DNA from: Lujinxingiaceae bacterium
GTDB lineage: Bacteria > Myxococcota_A > Bradymonadia > Bradymonadales > Bradymonadaceae
Assembly (NCBI GenBank): GCA_013697635.1
Contig: JACCWM010000028.1
Span: forward strand, 1 to 60,974
Length of the DNA stretch: 60,974 nucleotides
Direction: 5' to 3'
Shown here one piece after another: positions 38,193 through 46,944 of the stretch. Numbering within the stretch: the stretch's first letter is position 1; each line of letters starts with the position of its first letter. A model generated the notes under the pieces. The model made no database searches. It saw nothing but the letters and a program-made list of their open reading frames with translations, and was not told the origin of the DNA. The position numbers were made by a program, and so were the translations under genes.

Positions 38193-39581
38193 ATGGGCCA
38201 TGCCACCCACTTTCTGAGCCGTTTGGAGCGTATCTCACCGAGTCAAATCGAGCTGGCCAAGCAGCTCTATTACAACCCGCCGCTGGTGCGCGCGATCCTG
38301 AGGGGCTTTGGGGGCGCGCCCACGGATCGCGTCGCCATCGCCCTTGATGCCGGCCCCCAGGCACCGCATGTCATCGTCACCCGGGAGGGGGCCTTTGTCA
38401 CCTGCCTGGGGCCGGGCATGAGTGTGGGCGACAAGCCCGTCATGAGCCGCCAGGCGCTCGACGACCATATGCACTTTCACCGGCGTCTACTGGCGACCTA
38501 TGAGCACATAGAAGGACTCTCGTTCGAGCGTTGGGGACGCGGGGGCATCCCGGGCTTGATGCGGCGAAAGGCCGAGGCGCTCAGCCGCCAGGACGTCGAG
38601 GCCATGGTGCCCTTGCAGCCGCTGATGTTGCTCGACCTGTGCCTGCGCTTTGTCACGGCGGCCAAAGCGGCCAGAAAGCATCGCAACTATCTGCGCGACG
38701 TGATGCGCAAAAATCCCAAGCTCGGGCGTCAAAAGCGCAACTCTGGCCTGCTCAAAGAGTACTGGCGCAACACGTGGGACGTGGCCAACTACCACGTGCT
38801 GCTAGCCCTTGGCGGCCCGGGCGACTTTCTTCGCCTCCAGACCGAAGACGGCCTGGAGGAGGATCCCTACCTCTTCTTGCACATCTACAACATGTTGGAC
38901 GGCCACGTCGGCCTGGGCCTTCGCTCGCTCTGGGCGGCGGGCATGCGCGGACCATTGTTGATCGACCAATGTGAGCAATTGATCGCCGAATCCCTGGGAA
39001 ACATGTGTTTCGCCGAGATCGTGGCGACCATGACGGTCAGCGCCCTTCGTCATCCTGAGCTTTACCCCAGGGTCGACGCATTTTTGCGCCGCTTCATAGA
39101 AGATGAAGATCCCGAGCGTGTCCTGATCTGCGGCTACGCCATGCTTGTGCTGCTGACGTCCGAGAACCTGCTCGAGCTCCAGCGCGAAGTGGGCTGGCAG
39201 CACTACCAGCAGCTCTACAAAGATCTGCCCTCCGGGCACCGCTACTACTTTGAACGCGCCGAGGATGCGCCCGATAACCTGCTGATGACCATCGCAACTT
39301 ATGCCGACAACAACTACCACACGGATCTGGACGCCATGTGGCACCTCTTTGCCTGCCTTCCGTGGCTGGCCAAGGCCGAGGTCCACGAGATCTATCTGCC
39401 CGCCGCGCTGATCAAGCCCAGCGACCACCTAGAAAGCGCGATCAGAATGCTCACTGGCTCGTCGGCGGTGTATGGCCCGGGCGCGCCGGTACGGGCCGAG
39501 CTCAAGCCGGGACGAAACGCGCTTTGCAGCTGCGGCTCCGGCCAAAAGTACAAGCAGTGCTGCTTGCAGGTCGAGGCCTAG
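38193..39581 (+). CDS. Uncharacterised protein with C-terminal SEC-C zinc motif
   Basis: 462 aa cytosolic protein. Only the C-terminal SEC-C motif is recognised: GRNALCSCGSGQKYKQCC, the zinc-binding tail shared with SecA and many accessory proteins, where it mediates contact with ribosomes or partner proteins. The rest is mostly helical, with several conserved-looking His/Tyr/Trp clusters (YEHIEGLSFERWGRGG, NYLRDVMRKNPKLG, EYWRNTWDVANYHVLLALGG). The ATG follows GAGGTAGCC. The frame is open further upstream, but that part has no ribosome binding site and is antisense-type filler. It is convergent with the PDZ-like gene, 9 bp apart. Confidence 0.75.
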   Translation: MGHATHFLSRLERISPSQIELAKQLYYNPPLVRAILRGFGGAPTDRVAIALDAGPQAPHVIVTREGAFVTCLGPGMSVGDKPVMSRQALDDHMHFHRRLLATYEHIEGLSFERWGRGGIPGLMRRKAEALSRQDVEAMVPLQPLMLLDLCLRFVTAAKAARKHRNYLRDVMRKNPKLGRQKRNSGLLKEYWRNTWDVANYHVLLALGGPGDFLRLQTEDGLEEDPYLFLHIYNMLDGHVGLGLRSLWAAGMRGPLLIDQCEQLIAESLGNMCFAEIVATMTVSALRHPELYPRVDAFLRRFIEDEDPERVLICGYAMLVLLTSENLLELQREVGWQHYQQLYKDLPSGHRYYFERAEDAPDNLLMTIATYADNNYHTDLDAMWHLFACLPWLAKAEVHEIYLPAALIKPSDHLESAIRMLTGSSAVYGPGAPVRAELKPGRNALCSCGSGQKYKQCCLQVEA

Positions 39582-39590
39582 GCCAGTCGA

Positions 39591-41003
39591 TCAAAAACTG
39601 AAGCGCTCGGTCTTGCCGCGGCGCGAGACGATCGCCTCGTGCTTTTGGCCGACGCGGCGAAGCGACATCAGGCTGTCGCCGCGTTGGATGCCGGCGCGCA
39701 TTGCGGCGGAGTCGGGGTCGGTGGCGTCGATCAGCCAGGAGGCGTTGTCTTCGACGAGATCGGCGTCGAGCACGATCTCGATCTCCTGGATGTCGGTGAC
39801 GCGCCCCGGCAGCAAGCGACTGTAGAACAGGGGTTTATCGAGGCGAATGATCAGCTCGCCGTCTTCGGGCGCCGAGCTGGCAAGCTCACCCTCGCCCCAG
39901 CCCGGGTGGATGGCGACGAGCTTGCCGGCCGATGCGCCAGCCGAGAGTTCGAGCGGTCGGCTGCCACGGCTGTGGCCGTGGGCGACGCGCGTGGTGGCGC
40001 TCCAAAGCTCGACGAGCGCGCCGTCTACCGGGCCGCCGTAGGCGTCGACGACGAAGACGCGCAGCTTTGGGACAGCCTGGGCTTCGGCCTGCTCGGTCGG
40101 TGCCTCGGAGTCGTCGGACTGCTCTTCGCTGTCGTCACCTGGGGAGCGAGGGGTGGGAGCGTCGCCGGGCGGGCCGCGCCAGCTCTCGGGCATGCGAAAG
40201 GCGCGGCCTTGCCCCAGGGTGACGATCGTTTGTTCGGCGCCGAGCGTGTGGGTGATGTTGACGGTGGTGCGGCTGTGGCCCTCGGCGTTGAAGGTGGCGG
40301 TGTATTGGCCAGGAGGAAGGCGAGTGAAGGTGACCAGGCCATCCTCGGCGGTGGTCGTGGTCAGGTGGAGCAAGCCGACCGAGGCGCGCGCCATGCGCAC
40401 GAAGGTGCCACCGACGGGATTGCCATCGGGGTCTTCGACGCGAAAGCGAACGTCGGCGGCGGCCACCATGGTGAGCTCGGCGTCGGCGACCATGCCCGCG
40501 CCAAATGCCTCGGCCACGGGCGCGTCGTGCTCGCCCCAAAAGCCCATCGGTTTCTCACGGTCCTCGGAGCGGGCCAAAAGCTCGTAGCGGTGCACGGGCT
40601 GGCGGGCCATGGTGGTCACGTCGAGCTCGGGGAGCACGGCCAGGCCGTCGGGATCGGCGCCGATGGTCTCAAACGGCCAGAGGCCGGGCGCGCCGACCAG
40701 GATCGTACCCTCGACGCCGTGTCGGTGTTGGTCGATCAGGCGCACCCAGCGCGCGGGCTGATCGCTGACGCGCGCGTCGACGCGCGCTTGCGCGTGGGCC
40801 GGGTCCTCGATATGGTCTGGCTCCCTGGCGGCGCTCTTGGGCTTGGGTTCGTCGAGAAAAGTAAAGGTTTGCCAGGCTTTGGGCGGCTCGCCGCCACCGA
40901 CGGGCGCCGGCGCCGAGCTGGTGCGCACGACCCAAAGTGTGGCGCCGATCGTGGCGAGCACCAGGCAGACGAGCGCGAGCGCGATGTAGAGTATTTTTCG
41001 CAT
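39591..41003 (-). CDS. Membrane-anchored protein with carboxypeptidase-regulatory-like domains and a PDZ-like end
   Basis: 470 aa. One N-terminal transmembrane anchor (ILYIALALVCLVLATIGATLWVV) leaves the bulk outside. Two beta-sandwich units resemble carboxypeptidase regulatory domains (VRFRVEDPDGNPVGGTFVRM...LPPGQYTATFNAEGH and LRVFVVDAYGGPVDGALVELW), joined by an acidic Glu/Ser/Pro linker. The C-terminus (DPDSAAMRAGIQRGDSLMSLRRVG) looks like half a PDZ domain. No catalytic motif is seen; a scaffold or adhesion role in the periplasm is likely. Confidence 0.72.
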   Translation of the reverse strand: MRKILYIALALVCLVLATIGATLWVVRTSSAPAPVGGGEPPKAWQTFTFLDEPKPKSAAREPDHIEDPAHAQARVDARVSDQPARWVRLIDQHRHGVEGTILVGAPGLWPFETIGADPDGLAVLPELDVTTMARQPVHRYELLARSEDREKPMGFWGEHDAPVAEAFGAGMVADAELTMVAAADVRFRVEDPDGNPVGGTFVRMARASVGLLHLTTTTAEDGLVTFTRLPPGQYTATFNAEGHSRTTVNITHTLGAEQTIVTLGQGRAFRMPESWRGPPGDAPTPRSPGDDSEEQSDDSEAPTEQAEAQAVPKLRVFVVDAYGGPVDGALVELWSATTRVAHGHSRGSRPLELSAGASAGKLVAIHPGWGEGELASSAPEDGELIIRLDKPLFYSRLLPGRVTDIQEIEIVLDADLVEDNASWLIDATDPDSAAMRAGIQRGDSLMSLRRVGQKHEAIVSRRGKTERFSF

Positions 41004-41123
41004 CAGCAGGCATTAAGACGGCCGCATGGCCAGTTAGAAGGTGACGCGTCGTTCGCGTTGAAGGTGTTGCAAGCGCGCCCTGCCAGTTTCTGGCACGGAC
41101 CTATCCATGGTAGTTCGAAGTTC

Positions 41124-41987
41124 ATGCATCGCTGGCCGGTAAACATACCAATCAAAGAGGATGGCGGCATCGCGCTCGAGGTCTTTGGCCAAGAGTTGTC
41201 CCTGAGCCGCGTGCATCCCACGACCTTGTCCTACAGTCTGGGCGAGGGGGCAGCGACGCGTCTTGTGGCCGTGTCTGAAAATGCCAACATCGTGCGTTTT
41301 GTTCCAACCCTTGGTGAGCGCGCGCTGCTGATCTTCCCACGCTCGAAGCTTTTGTGCCCGGCCGGATTGTCGATCCGCGTCGTTTTTGCGCTGCCCGTGC
41401 ACCTGCACCTCGGTGTGGGCACGGAAGCCGACATGCGCCTGGTCGATGATATCGCGCCGCCGACGATCACGCGCTCGCTTTACGGCCCGGTCGACGCTGG
41501 CTTGATCTGCACCTCCGTGCGGGCGATCGCGGCGATGAGCATCAACCAGCTTCGCGACGAGGCCAGCGATGAGTGCGCGCCGGAGCTGCGCTTTGGCGAG
41601 GACATCGAGCTTGCCGACATTGAGATCGGCGACGATCCCCAGATGAGCGACGCCGGCGACGAGCTGCCCCAATCGATTCGCAACGAGCTGGTCGCCTACA
41701 TGTTCTTGCGCGTGCACAACACCACGGAGTTGCCGCTCGAGGTCTCCAAGGTCATGGTGCCGATCAATACGCTAAGCTTGTATCAGACCCGTGACTATCT
41801 GCTCAGCAACGAGATTCACTTGCGCCTGCTCAGCCGCCAGGAGGCCGAGATCTCGTCGGGCACTTGCCCCGATGTCGACGGCGTGCCGATCGACCTGGGA
41901 CAGGGCCGCTTTGCCGTACCTGATCGACGCCCGCACCTCTTCGCCTACGCCTACCGCTCCAAGACCGGACTGGATTACGGATTTTAA
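41124..41987 (+). CDS. DUF432-like protein, partner gene of an MscS channel
   Basis: 287 aa protein without signal or membrane segments. The pattern of beta strands and the motifs LLIFPRSKLLCPAGLSIRVVFALPV and TRSLYGPVDAGLICTSVRA recall the DUF432 family (LYGP...G.ICR), which in archaea and some bacteria is encoded next to MscS channels. The next gene here is an mscS homologue whose ATG overlaps this stop (TAATG), strengthening that reading. Function unknown. The start is the only ATG giving a sensible N-terminus (MHRWPVNIPI); Shine-Dalgarno is weak. The frame is open far upstream but antisense to the preceding gene. Confidence 0.6.
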   Translation: MHRWPVNIPIKEDGGIALEVFGQELSLSRVHPTTLSYSLGEGAATRLVAVSENANIVRFVPTLGERALLIFPRSKLLCPAGLSIRVVFALPVHLHLGVGTEADMRLVDDIAPPTITRSLYGPVDAGLICTSVRAIAAMSINQLRDEASDECAPELRFGEDIELADIEIGDDPQMSDAGDELPQSIRNELVAYMFLRVHNTTELPLEVSKVMVPINTLSLYQTRDYLLSNEIHLRLLSRQEAEISSGTCPDVDGVPIDLGQGRFAVPDRRPHLFAYAYRSKTGLDYGF

Positions 41988-42946
41988 TGGACTTCATCAA
42001 CGAACAGATGCGCGCGTTGGTGCGTGGTTTTGGACGCGTCGGTGGCTGGGAGGCGCTGGCGCCCTATGGCATCGCGCTCTTGACGATGATCGCCGGCTAC
42101 GTGGCCGCGCGAAGCCTCGCGCGTGCCATGGAGACCTTGATTCGCCAGACCGGCTCCGTGCACAGCGCGCTGATCGCCAGAAAGCTCGTCTTCTATGTCG
42201 TGTTTCTGGTGGTGTTCGTCGTCGCACTGGCCAATATGGGCATCAAGGTCAGCGGGCTTTTGGCTGCAGCGGGCATTTTCACCGTCGCGATCGGATTTGC
42301 CGCGCAGACCAGCGTCTCCAACGTAATCTCGGGCTTCTTTCTCTTCTTTGACCGCCCGTTCTCGATCAACGACACGGTCAAGATCGACACGGTGCTTGGC
42401 ACGGTGATTTCGATCGACTTATTGAGCACGCGCATCCGCACCTTCGACAACCTGATGGTGCGCATCCCCAACGAGGGCCTGCTCAAGGCCACGATCACCA
42501 ACTACACGCTCTACAGCGTGCGCCGCGTCGAGATTCAGGTCTCGGTGGCCTATGGCAGCGATCTGAAGAAGACGCGCGAGACGATCCTCGGCGTGATGGA
42601 CCGCCACCGCCTGATCCTCGACGAGCCCGCCCCGGCCGTGATCTTCGATATCCTGGCCGACAGCGGCGTCAACTTGCTGGTACGCGGCTGGGCCGAGCGC
42701 GTCGACTACATCACGGCCCGAAGCGAGCTGACCATGGGCATCCACGACGCCTTGAACGCCGCCGAAATCAACATCCCCTTCCCCCAGCGTGTCGTGCATC
42801 TCGAGCAGGTCGGCCCCTGGCGCGTGGAGAGCTACGTGGCCAAAGAGGAGTTGGAGCTCGAAGAAGAGATCGTCGAACCCGTGAGCGACGACGCCGACGA
42901 AGAGATCGAAGAGATCGACATTCAGACCGACGAGACGATGGTCTGA
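41987..42946 (+). CDS. MscS-family mechanosensitive ion channel
   Basis: 319 aa. Transmembrane helices lie at about residues 20-40 and 62-85, followed by the pore helix TM3 with GLLAAAGIFTVAIGFAAQTSVSNVISGFFLFFDRPF. The MscS beta domain has FSINDTVKID...VISIDLLSTRIRTFDNLMVRIPNEGL. The C-terminal alpha/beta domain (VRRVEIQVSVAYGSDLKKTRE, FPQRVVHLEQ) ends in an acidic tail (EELELEEEIVEPVSDDADEEIEEID). It opens under membrane tension to release solutes on osmotic downshock. It is translationally coupled to the DUF432-like gene. The acidic tail is an extension relative to the short E. coli protein. Confidence 0.94.
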   Translation: MDFINEQMRALVRGFGRVGGWEALAPYGIALLTMIAGYVAARSLARAMETLIRQTGSVHSALIARKLVFYVVFLVVFVVALANMGIKVSGLLAAAGIFTVAIGFAAQTSVSNVISGFFLFFDRPFSINDTVKIDTVLGTVISIDLLSTRIRTFDNLMVRIPNEGLLKATITNYTLYSVRRVEIQVSVAYGSDLKKTRETILGVMDRHRLILDEPAPAVIFDILADSGVNLLVRGWAERVDYITARSELTMGIHDALNAAEINIPFPQRVVHLEQVGPWRVESYVAKEELELEEEIVEPVSDDADEEIEEIDIQTDETMV

Positions 42947-42955
42947 TCAAAAGGC

Positions 42956-44020
42956 TCAGGCGTCGAGGCGTTGCAGGATACGCTGGGCGAGGCCCACGAG
43001 CATGGCCGAGGTGTGGAGTTGTTCGAGCCAGCCCTCTTGTTCGGCCAGGCCGTCGAGCGAGCCCATGAGCTTGTCGCCGGCCTGGGAGGCGCAGCTTTGC
43101 AGATGGCCCTGGACGAGCGGGTGGTCAAAGCAGCGCTGCAAAAAACTGAAGCTCGAGGGGTCTTTTTGCCAGAGGCGAACGCAGGCTTCGACGAACTCCT
43201 CGGCGTAGGTCTCGCTGCCCAGGTAGCCAGGCACGCAGCTTGGGCGAAAGCTGAAGCGACCCAGCAGCAGGCTTGCGATGTGGACGTTGGAGACAAACGC
43301 CTGCACGAAGGTCGTGGCGGCGCGCTCCAGATCGTCTTTTTGGTAGAAGGCCAGGCCGAGGTTGTAGAGCACGGCCGGCTCCAGGGCCACCGAACTGTAC
43401 TGCGCGATCGCAGCGTCGAGATCACCACCGAGGTGATGAATCTCGCCGGCCAGGTAGCGACAGCCCACGTAGAGCACGCTCTCGTCGGCGCCGAGGCGCT
43501 CGAAGATCGGCAACGCCTCGTCCAGGCGGCCAAGCTTGTACAGACACAAGGCGCGCCCTTCCAGCGCACGCAAGCCGCGCACCTGGGCAAAATCCTCGGG
43601 CATGATGCGCGCCGGTACGCCCTGGGCAAAGACCAGTTCGACGGCGCGAGCGTAGTAGCGCTGGGCGGCTTCGAGGTCCTGGCTCTCCCAGGCGATCAAA
43701 CCCAGATAGCTGTAGAACTCGTCGTCCTCGGGAAAGTGCGTGATCGCCTCGAGCAAGACGGCGCCGGCCTCCTCGTAGCGCTCTTTGGCCAGCGCCTCGA
43801 GGCCGCGCTGCAAGAATGCGTCGCGGCGCATGGTGTGCTCAGGCGGCGTCGCCACCTGGCCGTGGGCCTCGTCGTCGTCGAGCAGGCGCGTCGACTCAAA
43901 GCGCAGTTGATGCAGCAGCGCGTTGAGGCGCTCGCGCGACTCGGGGCGAAGCTCGCTGAGTTTGTCCAACCCGGAGAGCAGCTGGCAGGCGTCGCCGATC
44001 AGTTCGAGTAGTAATTTCAT
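42956..44020 (-). CDS. TPR-repeat protein
   Basis: 354 aa, predicted cytosolic. Several TPR-like helix pairs are visible (FLQRGLEALAKERYEEAGAVLLEAI, FYSYLGLIAWESQDLEAAQRYYARAV, ALCLYKLGRLDEALPIFERL, YLAGEIHHLGGDLDAAIAQYSSV, LYNLGLAFYQKDDLERAATTFVQA). The C-terminus is Cys-containing and non-repetitive. The ATG at 44020 follows TTAGG. There is no catalytic domain, so it is probably an adaptor. It is convergent with mscS and divergent from alaS. Confidence 0.8.
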   Translation of the reverse strand: MKLLLELIGDACQLLSGLDKLSELRPESRERLNALLHQLRFESTRLLDDDEAHGQVATPPEHTMRRDAFLQRGLEALAKERYEEAGAVLLEAITHFPEDDEFYSYLGLIAWESQDLEAAQRYYARAVELVFAQGVPARIMPEDFAQVRGLRALEGRALCLYKLGRLDEALPIFERLGADESVLYVGCRYLAGEIHHLGGDLDAAIAQYSSVALEPAVLYNLGLAFYQKDDLERAATTFVQAFVSNVHIASLLLGRFSFRPSCVPGYLGSETYAEEFVEACVRLWQKDPSSFSFLQRCFDHPLVQGHLQSCASQAGDKLMGSLDGLAEQEGWLEQLHTSAMLVGLAQRILQRLDA

Positions 44021-44150
44021 AAGCCTAAAGCGTGCGAGAAACGAAGAGTGAGAGCACGCTTTGAGCCTCACCGACATCGCGGCCAGGGTCAAGAAATCTG
44101 CGGCCCGCCAGAATTGTTCCGTTCTCGCCGCGCCCAGGCCTTTGCGCGTG

Positions 44151-44179
44151 TTGATTTGGCCCTTTTAGCCGTGTTAAAC
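44151..44179 (+). promoter_or_regulatory. Candidate sigma-70 promoter of alaS
   Basis: TTGATT, 17-bp spacer, TTAAAC. It would leave a leader of about 70 nt before the alaS start codon. Confidence 0.4.
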
Positions 44180-44256
44180 CACGCCCCGTCGATGTGTGCC
44201 GGTGTGGACCGGACAAACGTTTCGTCATCGAACCTCTTGCCTGCGCCCAAAAACTC

Positions 44257-46926
44257 ATGAAGCCCAATCAGATCCGTGACAGTTTTCTGAAGTTCTTCCA
44301 GGAACTCGACCACGCCGTCGTGCCCTCCTCACCGGTCGTGCCCCAGGGCGACAACACCCTGCTCTTCACCAACGCCGGCATGAACCAGTTCAAGGACGTG
44401 CTCCTTGGCAACGAGGTGCGCGACTACAAGCGCGCAGCCAGCGTCCAAAAGTGCGTGCGCGCAGGCGGCAAACACAACGATCTCGACGAGGTGGGCAAGG
44501 ATGGGCGCCACCTGACCTTCTTCGAGATGCTCGGCAACTGGTCCTTTGGCGACTACTACAAGCGCGAGTCGATCCAGTGGGCCTGGCGCTACATCATCGA
44601 CGTGCTCAAGCTCGACCCAAGCCGCCTCTACGTCACGATCTACAAGGACGATGACGAGTGTTTCGGCTATTGGACCAACGACATCGGCCTCGCGCCCGAG
44701 CGCATCTTGCGCCTGGGCGACATCAACGAGGGCAACGAGGAGAACTTCTGGTCGATGGGGCCGACCGGCCCGTGCGGCCCGTGCACCGAGATCCACTACG
44801 ATCTGCACCCTGAATACGGCCCTATGACCTGGGCCGTGGGCTACGATGAGAACCGGATCAACGAGATATGGAACCTGGTCTTCATGGAGTTCAACCGTGA
44901 TGAAACCGGCGAGCTCAACGCGTTGCCGATGAAGAGCGTGGACACGGGCCTGGGATTGGACCGCGCGGCGGCGATTCTGGCCGGCGTGGACAGCGTCTTC
45001 AAGACCGAGCTCTTCACCCCGATCTTCGAGCGCACCCTGGCGCTGCTTGGCCAGGAGATGCCCGAGGACATCTTCGAATTCTATGCGCGCCCGGATTTTA
45101 CCGACTTTGCCGTGATCGCCGACCACGTTCGCACGGTGACCTTTGCCGTGTGCGACGGCGCGCAGTTCGCCAACGAGGGCCGCGGCTACGTGCTGCGGCG
45201 CATCCTTCGCCGCGCGGTTCGCTACGGGCGAAACCTGGGCTTCACCAAGCCTTTTTTGTGCGAGGTGGCAAGCGCCGTGGTCGCCGAGTACGGCGGAATC
45301 TACCCCGAGCTTCGCGCGGTTGGAACGGAGGCCGCCGAGCTGATTCGCCTCGAAGAGGAGCGCTTCTTTCGTAACCTCGAGCGCGGCCTCGAGCTCTTTG
45401 AGGCCGCCGCAAGCCGCACCGCCACCGAGGGCGGCGAGCAGCTCAGCGGCGAGGAGGTCTTCCAGCTGCACGCGACCTTTGGCTTTCCGCCCGATCTCAC
45501 CGAGATCATGGCCCAGGAACAGGGCCTTGGGATCGACTGGCAGGGCTACGAGCGGCTGTGGCGCGTGCACCAGGAGACCTCGCGCGGCAAGGACGTGCAC
45601 GCCGATGCCGCCGGCGTCGGCGACTGGATGACCGTGCACGAGGGCGGCGCCGAGCACTTTGTCGGCTACACCCACCTCGAGGCAACCAGCCTGGTGCGCC
45701 GGTTTCGCTCGATTGGCGGCGCGGGCCTCTACGAGATTTTGCTCTCAGAGACGCCGTTTTATGCGGAATCCGGCGGCCAGGTCGGCGATCGCGGCGTCAT
45801 TCGCGCAAGCGATGGCAGCCTCGCGCTCGAGGTGCTCGACACCCAGAAGACGCCGATCGGCATCGTGCACAAAACACGCCTGATCGAGGGCCAGGTCAAC
45901 AAGAGCACGCTCTCGGGCAGCTTCGAGGCCAAGGTCGACCAGCGCCAGCGCGACCTCACAGCGAGCAACCACACGGCCACGCATTTGCTGCACGCCGCGC
46001 TTCGCGATATCGTCGCCGACTCGATCTTTCAGGCCGGCTCGATGGTCGGACCCGACAAGCTGCGCTTCGACTTCAGCTACGCCAAACCGGTCACCGCCGA
46101 GCAGATCGAGGCGATCGAGAGCCGGGTCAATGAGCAGATTCGCCAGCGCCTGCCCGTGGTCTGCCACGTCGACATCGAGCGCGAGCGCGCGGTCTCCGAG
46201 ATGGGCGCCATGGCGATCTTCGGCGAGAAATATGGCGACCGCGTGCGCGTCGTGGAGATTCCCGGTGAATCGGTCGAGCTTTGCGGCGGCACCCATGTGC
46301 GCAACACGGCCGAGATCAACTTGTTTCGCCTGACGGCCGAATCCGGTGTTGCTGCCGGCATCCGGCGCATCGAGGCGGTGACCTCGGATACGGCCTACGA
46401 GCTCTTTCAATCCGAGCGCCGCCGCCTCGAGGAGGCAAGCCGCATCCTCAAGACCGATCCGGCGCACCTGCTCGAGCGCGCCCGCGCTATGGTCGAGGAG
46501 CGCACCCAGCTCGAGCGCCAGCTCGACCGCCTCGCCCAAAAGCTCGCCAGCAGCGAGGCCGTCGCCCTGCTTGAGCACGCCGTTGACGTGGGCGGCGTTC
46601 AGGTGGTCGCCACCGAGGTCAAGGTCGACACCCGCGAGCAGTTCATGGCCTATGCCGACAGCTTGCGCGACCGCCTTGGCGCCGTCGAGGGCGTCGTGCT
46701 GCTCGGTGCCCTGCTCGACGACAAGGCCAACCTGCTCTGCGTGGTCACCGACAGCGCGGTCAAGAACCGCGGCCTCAAAGCTGGCCAGCTCGTCAACGCC
46801 GTGGCCCCCCACGTCGAGGGCAAAGGCGGCGGGCGACCCAACCTCGCGCAGGCCGGCGGAACGCGCGTCGAAGGGCTCAAAGCAGCGATCGAGGGCTTTG
46901 CCGACGCGGTGCGCGAAGCGCTGTAG
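44257..46926 (+). CDS. alaS: Alanyl-tRNA synthetase
   Basis: 889 aa class II synthetase that charges tRNA-Ala. The N-terminal catalytic domain has LFTNAGMNQFKDVLLG, VQKCVRAGGKHNDLD and FFEMLGNWSFGDYYK. The editing domain has HTATHLLHAAL (HxxxH) and CGGTHVRNT, which clears mischarged Ser and Gly. The C-Ala oligomerisation domain at the end has GKGGGRPNLAQAGG. All expected motifs are present and the length is normal. The ATG at 44257 is preferred to an upstream in-frame start that adds 21 unrelated residues. Confidence 0.97.
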   Translation: MKPNQIRDSFLKFFQELDHAVVPSSPVVPQGDNTLLFTNAGMNQFKDVLLGNEVRDYKRAASVQKCVRAGGKHNDLDEVGKDGRHLTFFEMLGNWSFGDYYKRESIQWAWRYIIDVLKLDPSRLYVTIYKDDDECFGYWTNDIGLAPERILRLGDINEGNEENFWSMGPTGPCGPCTEIHYDLHPEYGPMTWAVGYDENRINEIWNLVFMEFNRDETGELNALPMKSVDTGLGLDRAAAILAGVDSVFKTELFTPIFERTLALLGQEMPEDIFEFYARPDFTDFAVIADHVRTVTFAVCDGAQFANEGRGYVLRRILRRAVRYGRNLGFTKPFLCEVASAVVAEYGGIYPELRAVGTEAAELIRLEEERFFRNLERGLELFEAAASRTATEGGEQLSGEEVFQLHATFGFPPDLTEIMAQEQGLGIDWQGYERLWRVHQETSRGKDVHADAAGVGDWMTVHEGGAEHFVGYTHLEATSLVRRFRSIGGAGLYEILLSETPFYAESGGQVGDRGVIRASDGSLALEVLDTQKTPIGIVHKTRLIEGQVNKSTLSGSFEAKVDQRQRDLTASNHTATHLLHAALRDIVADSIFQAGSMVGPDKLRFDFSYAKPVTAEQIEAIESRVNEQIRQRLPVVCHVDIERERAVSEMGAMAIFGEKYGDRVRVVEIPGESVELCGGTHVRNTAEINLFRLTAESGVAAGIRRIEAVTSDTAYELFQSERRRLEEASRILKTDPAHLLERARAMVEERTQLERQLDRLAQKLASSEAVALLEHAVDVGGVQVVATEVKVDTREQFMAYADSLRDRLGAVEGVVLLGALLDDKANLLCVVTDSAVKNRGLKAGQLVNAVAPHVEGKGGGRPNLAQAGGTRVEGLKAAIEGFADAVREAL

Positions 46927-46944
46927 CCAGGCAAGCGTTGCCGG

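Noticed and set aside
39639-41123. Long upstream extension of the DUF432-like frame
   Set aside because: It is antisense to the membrane-anchored regulatory-domain protein and shows no homology; the real start is near 41124.
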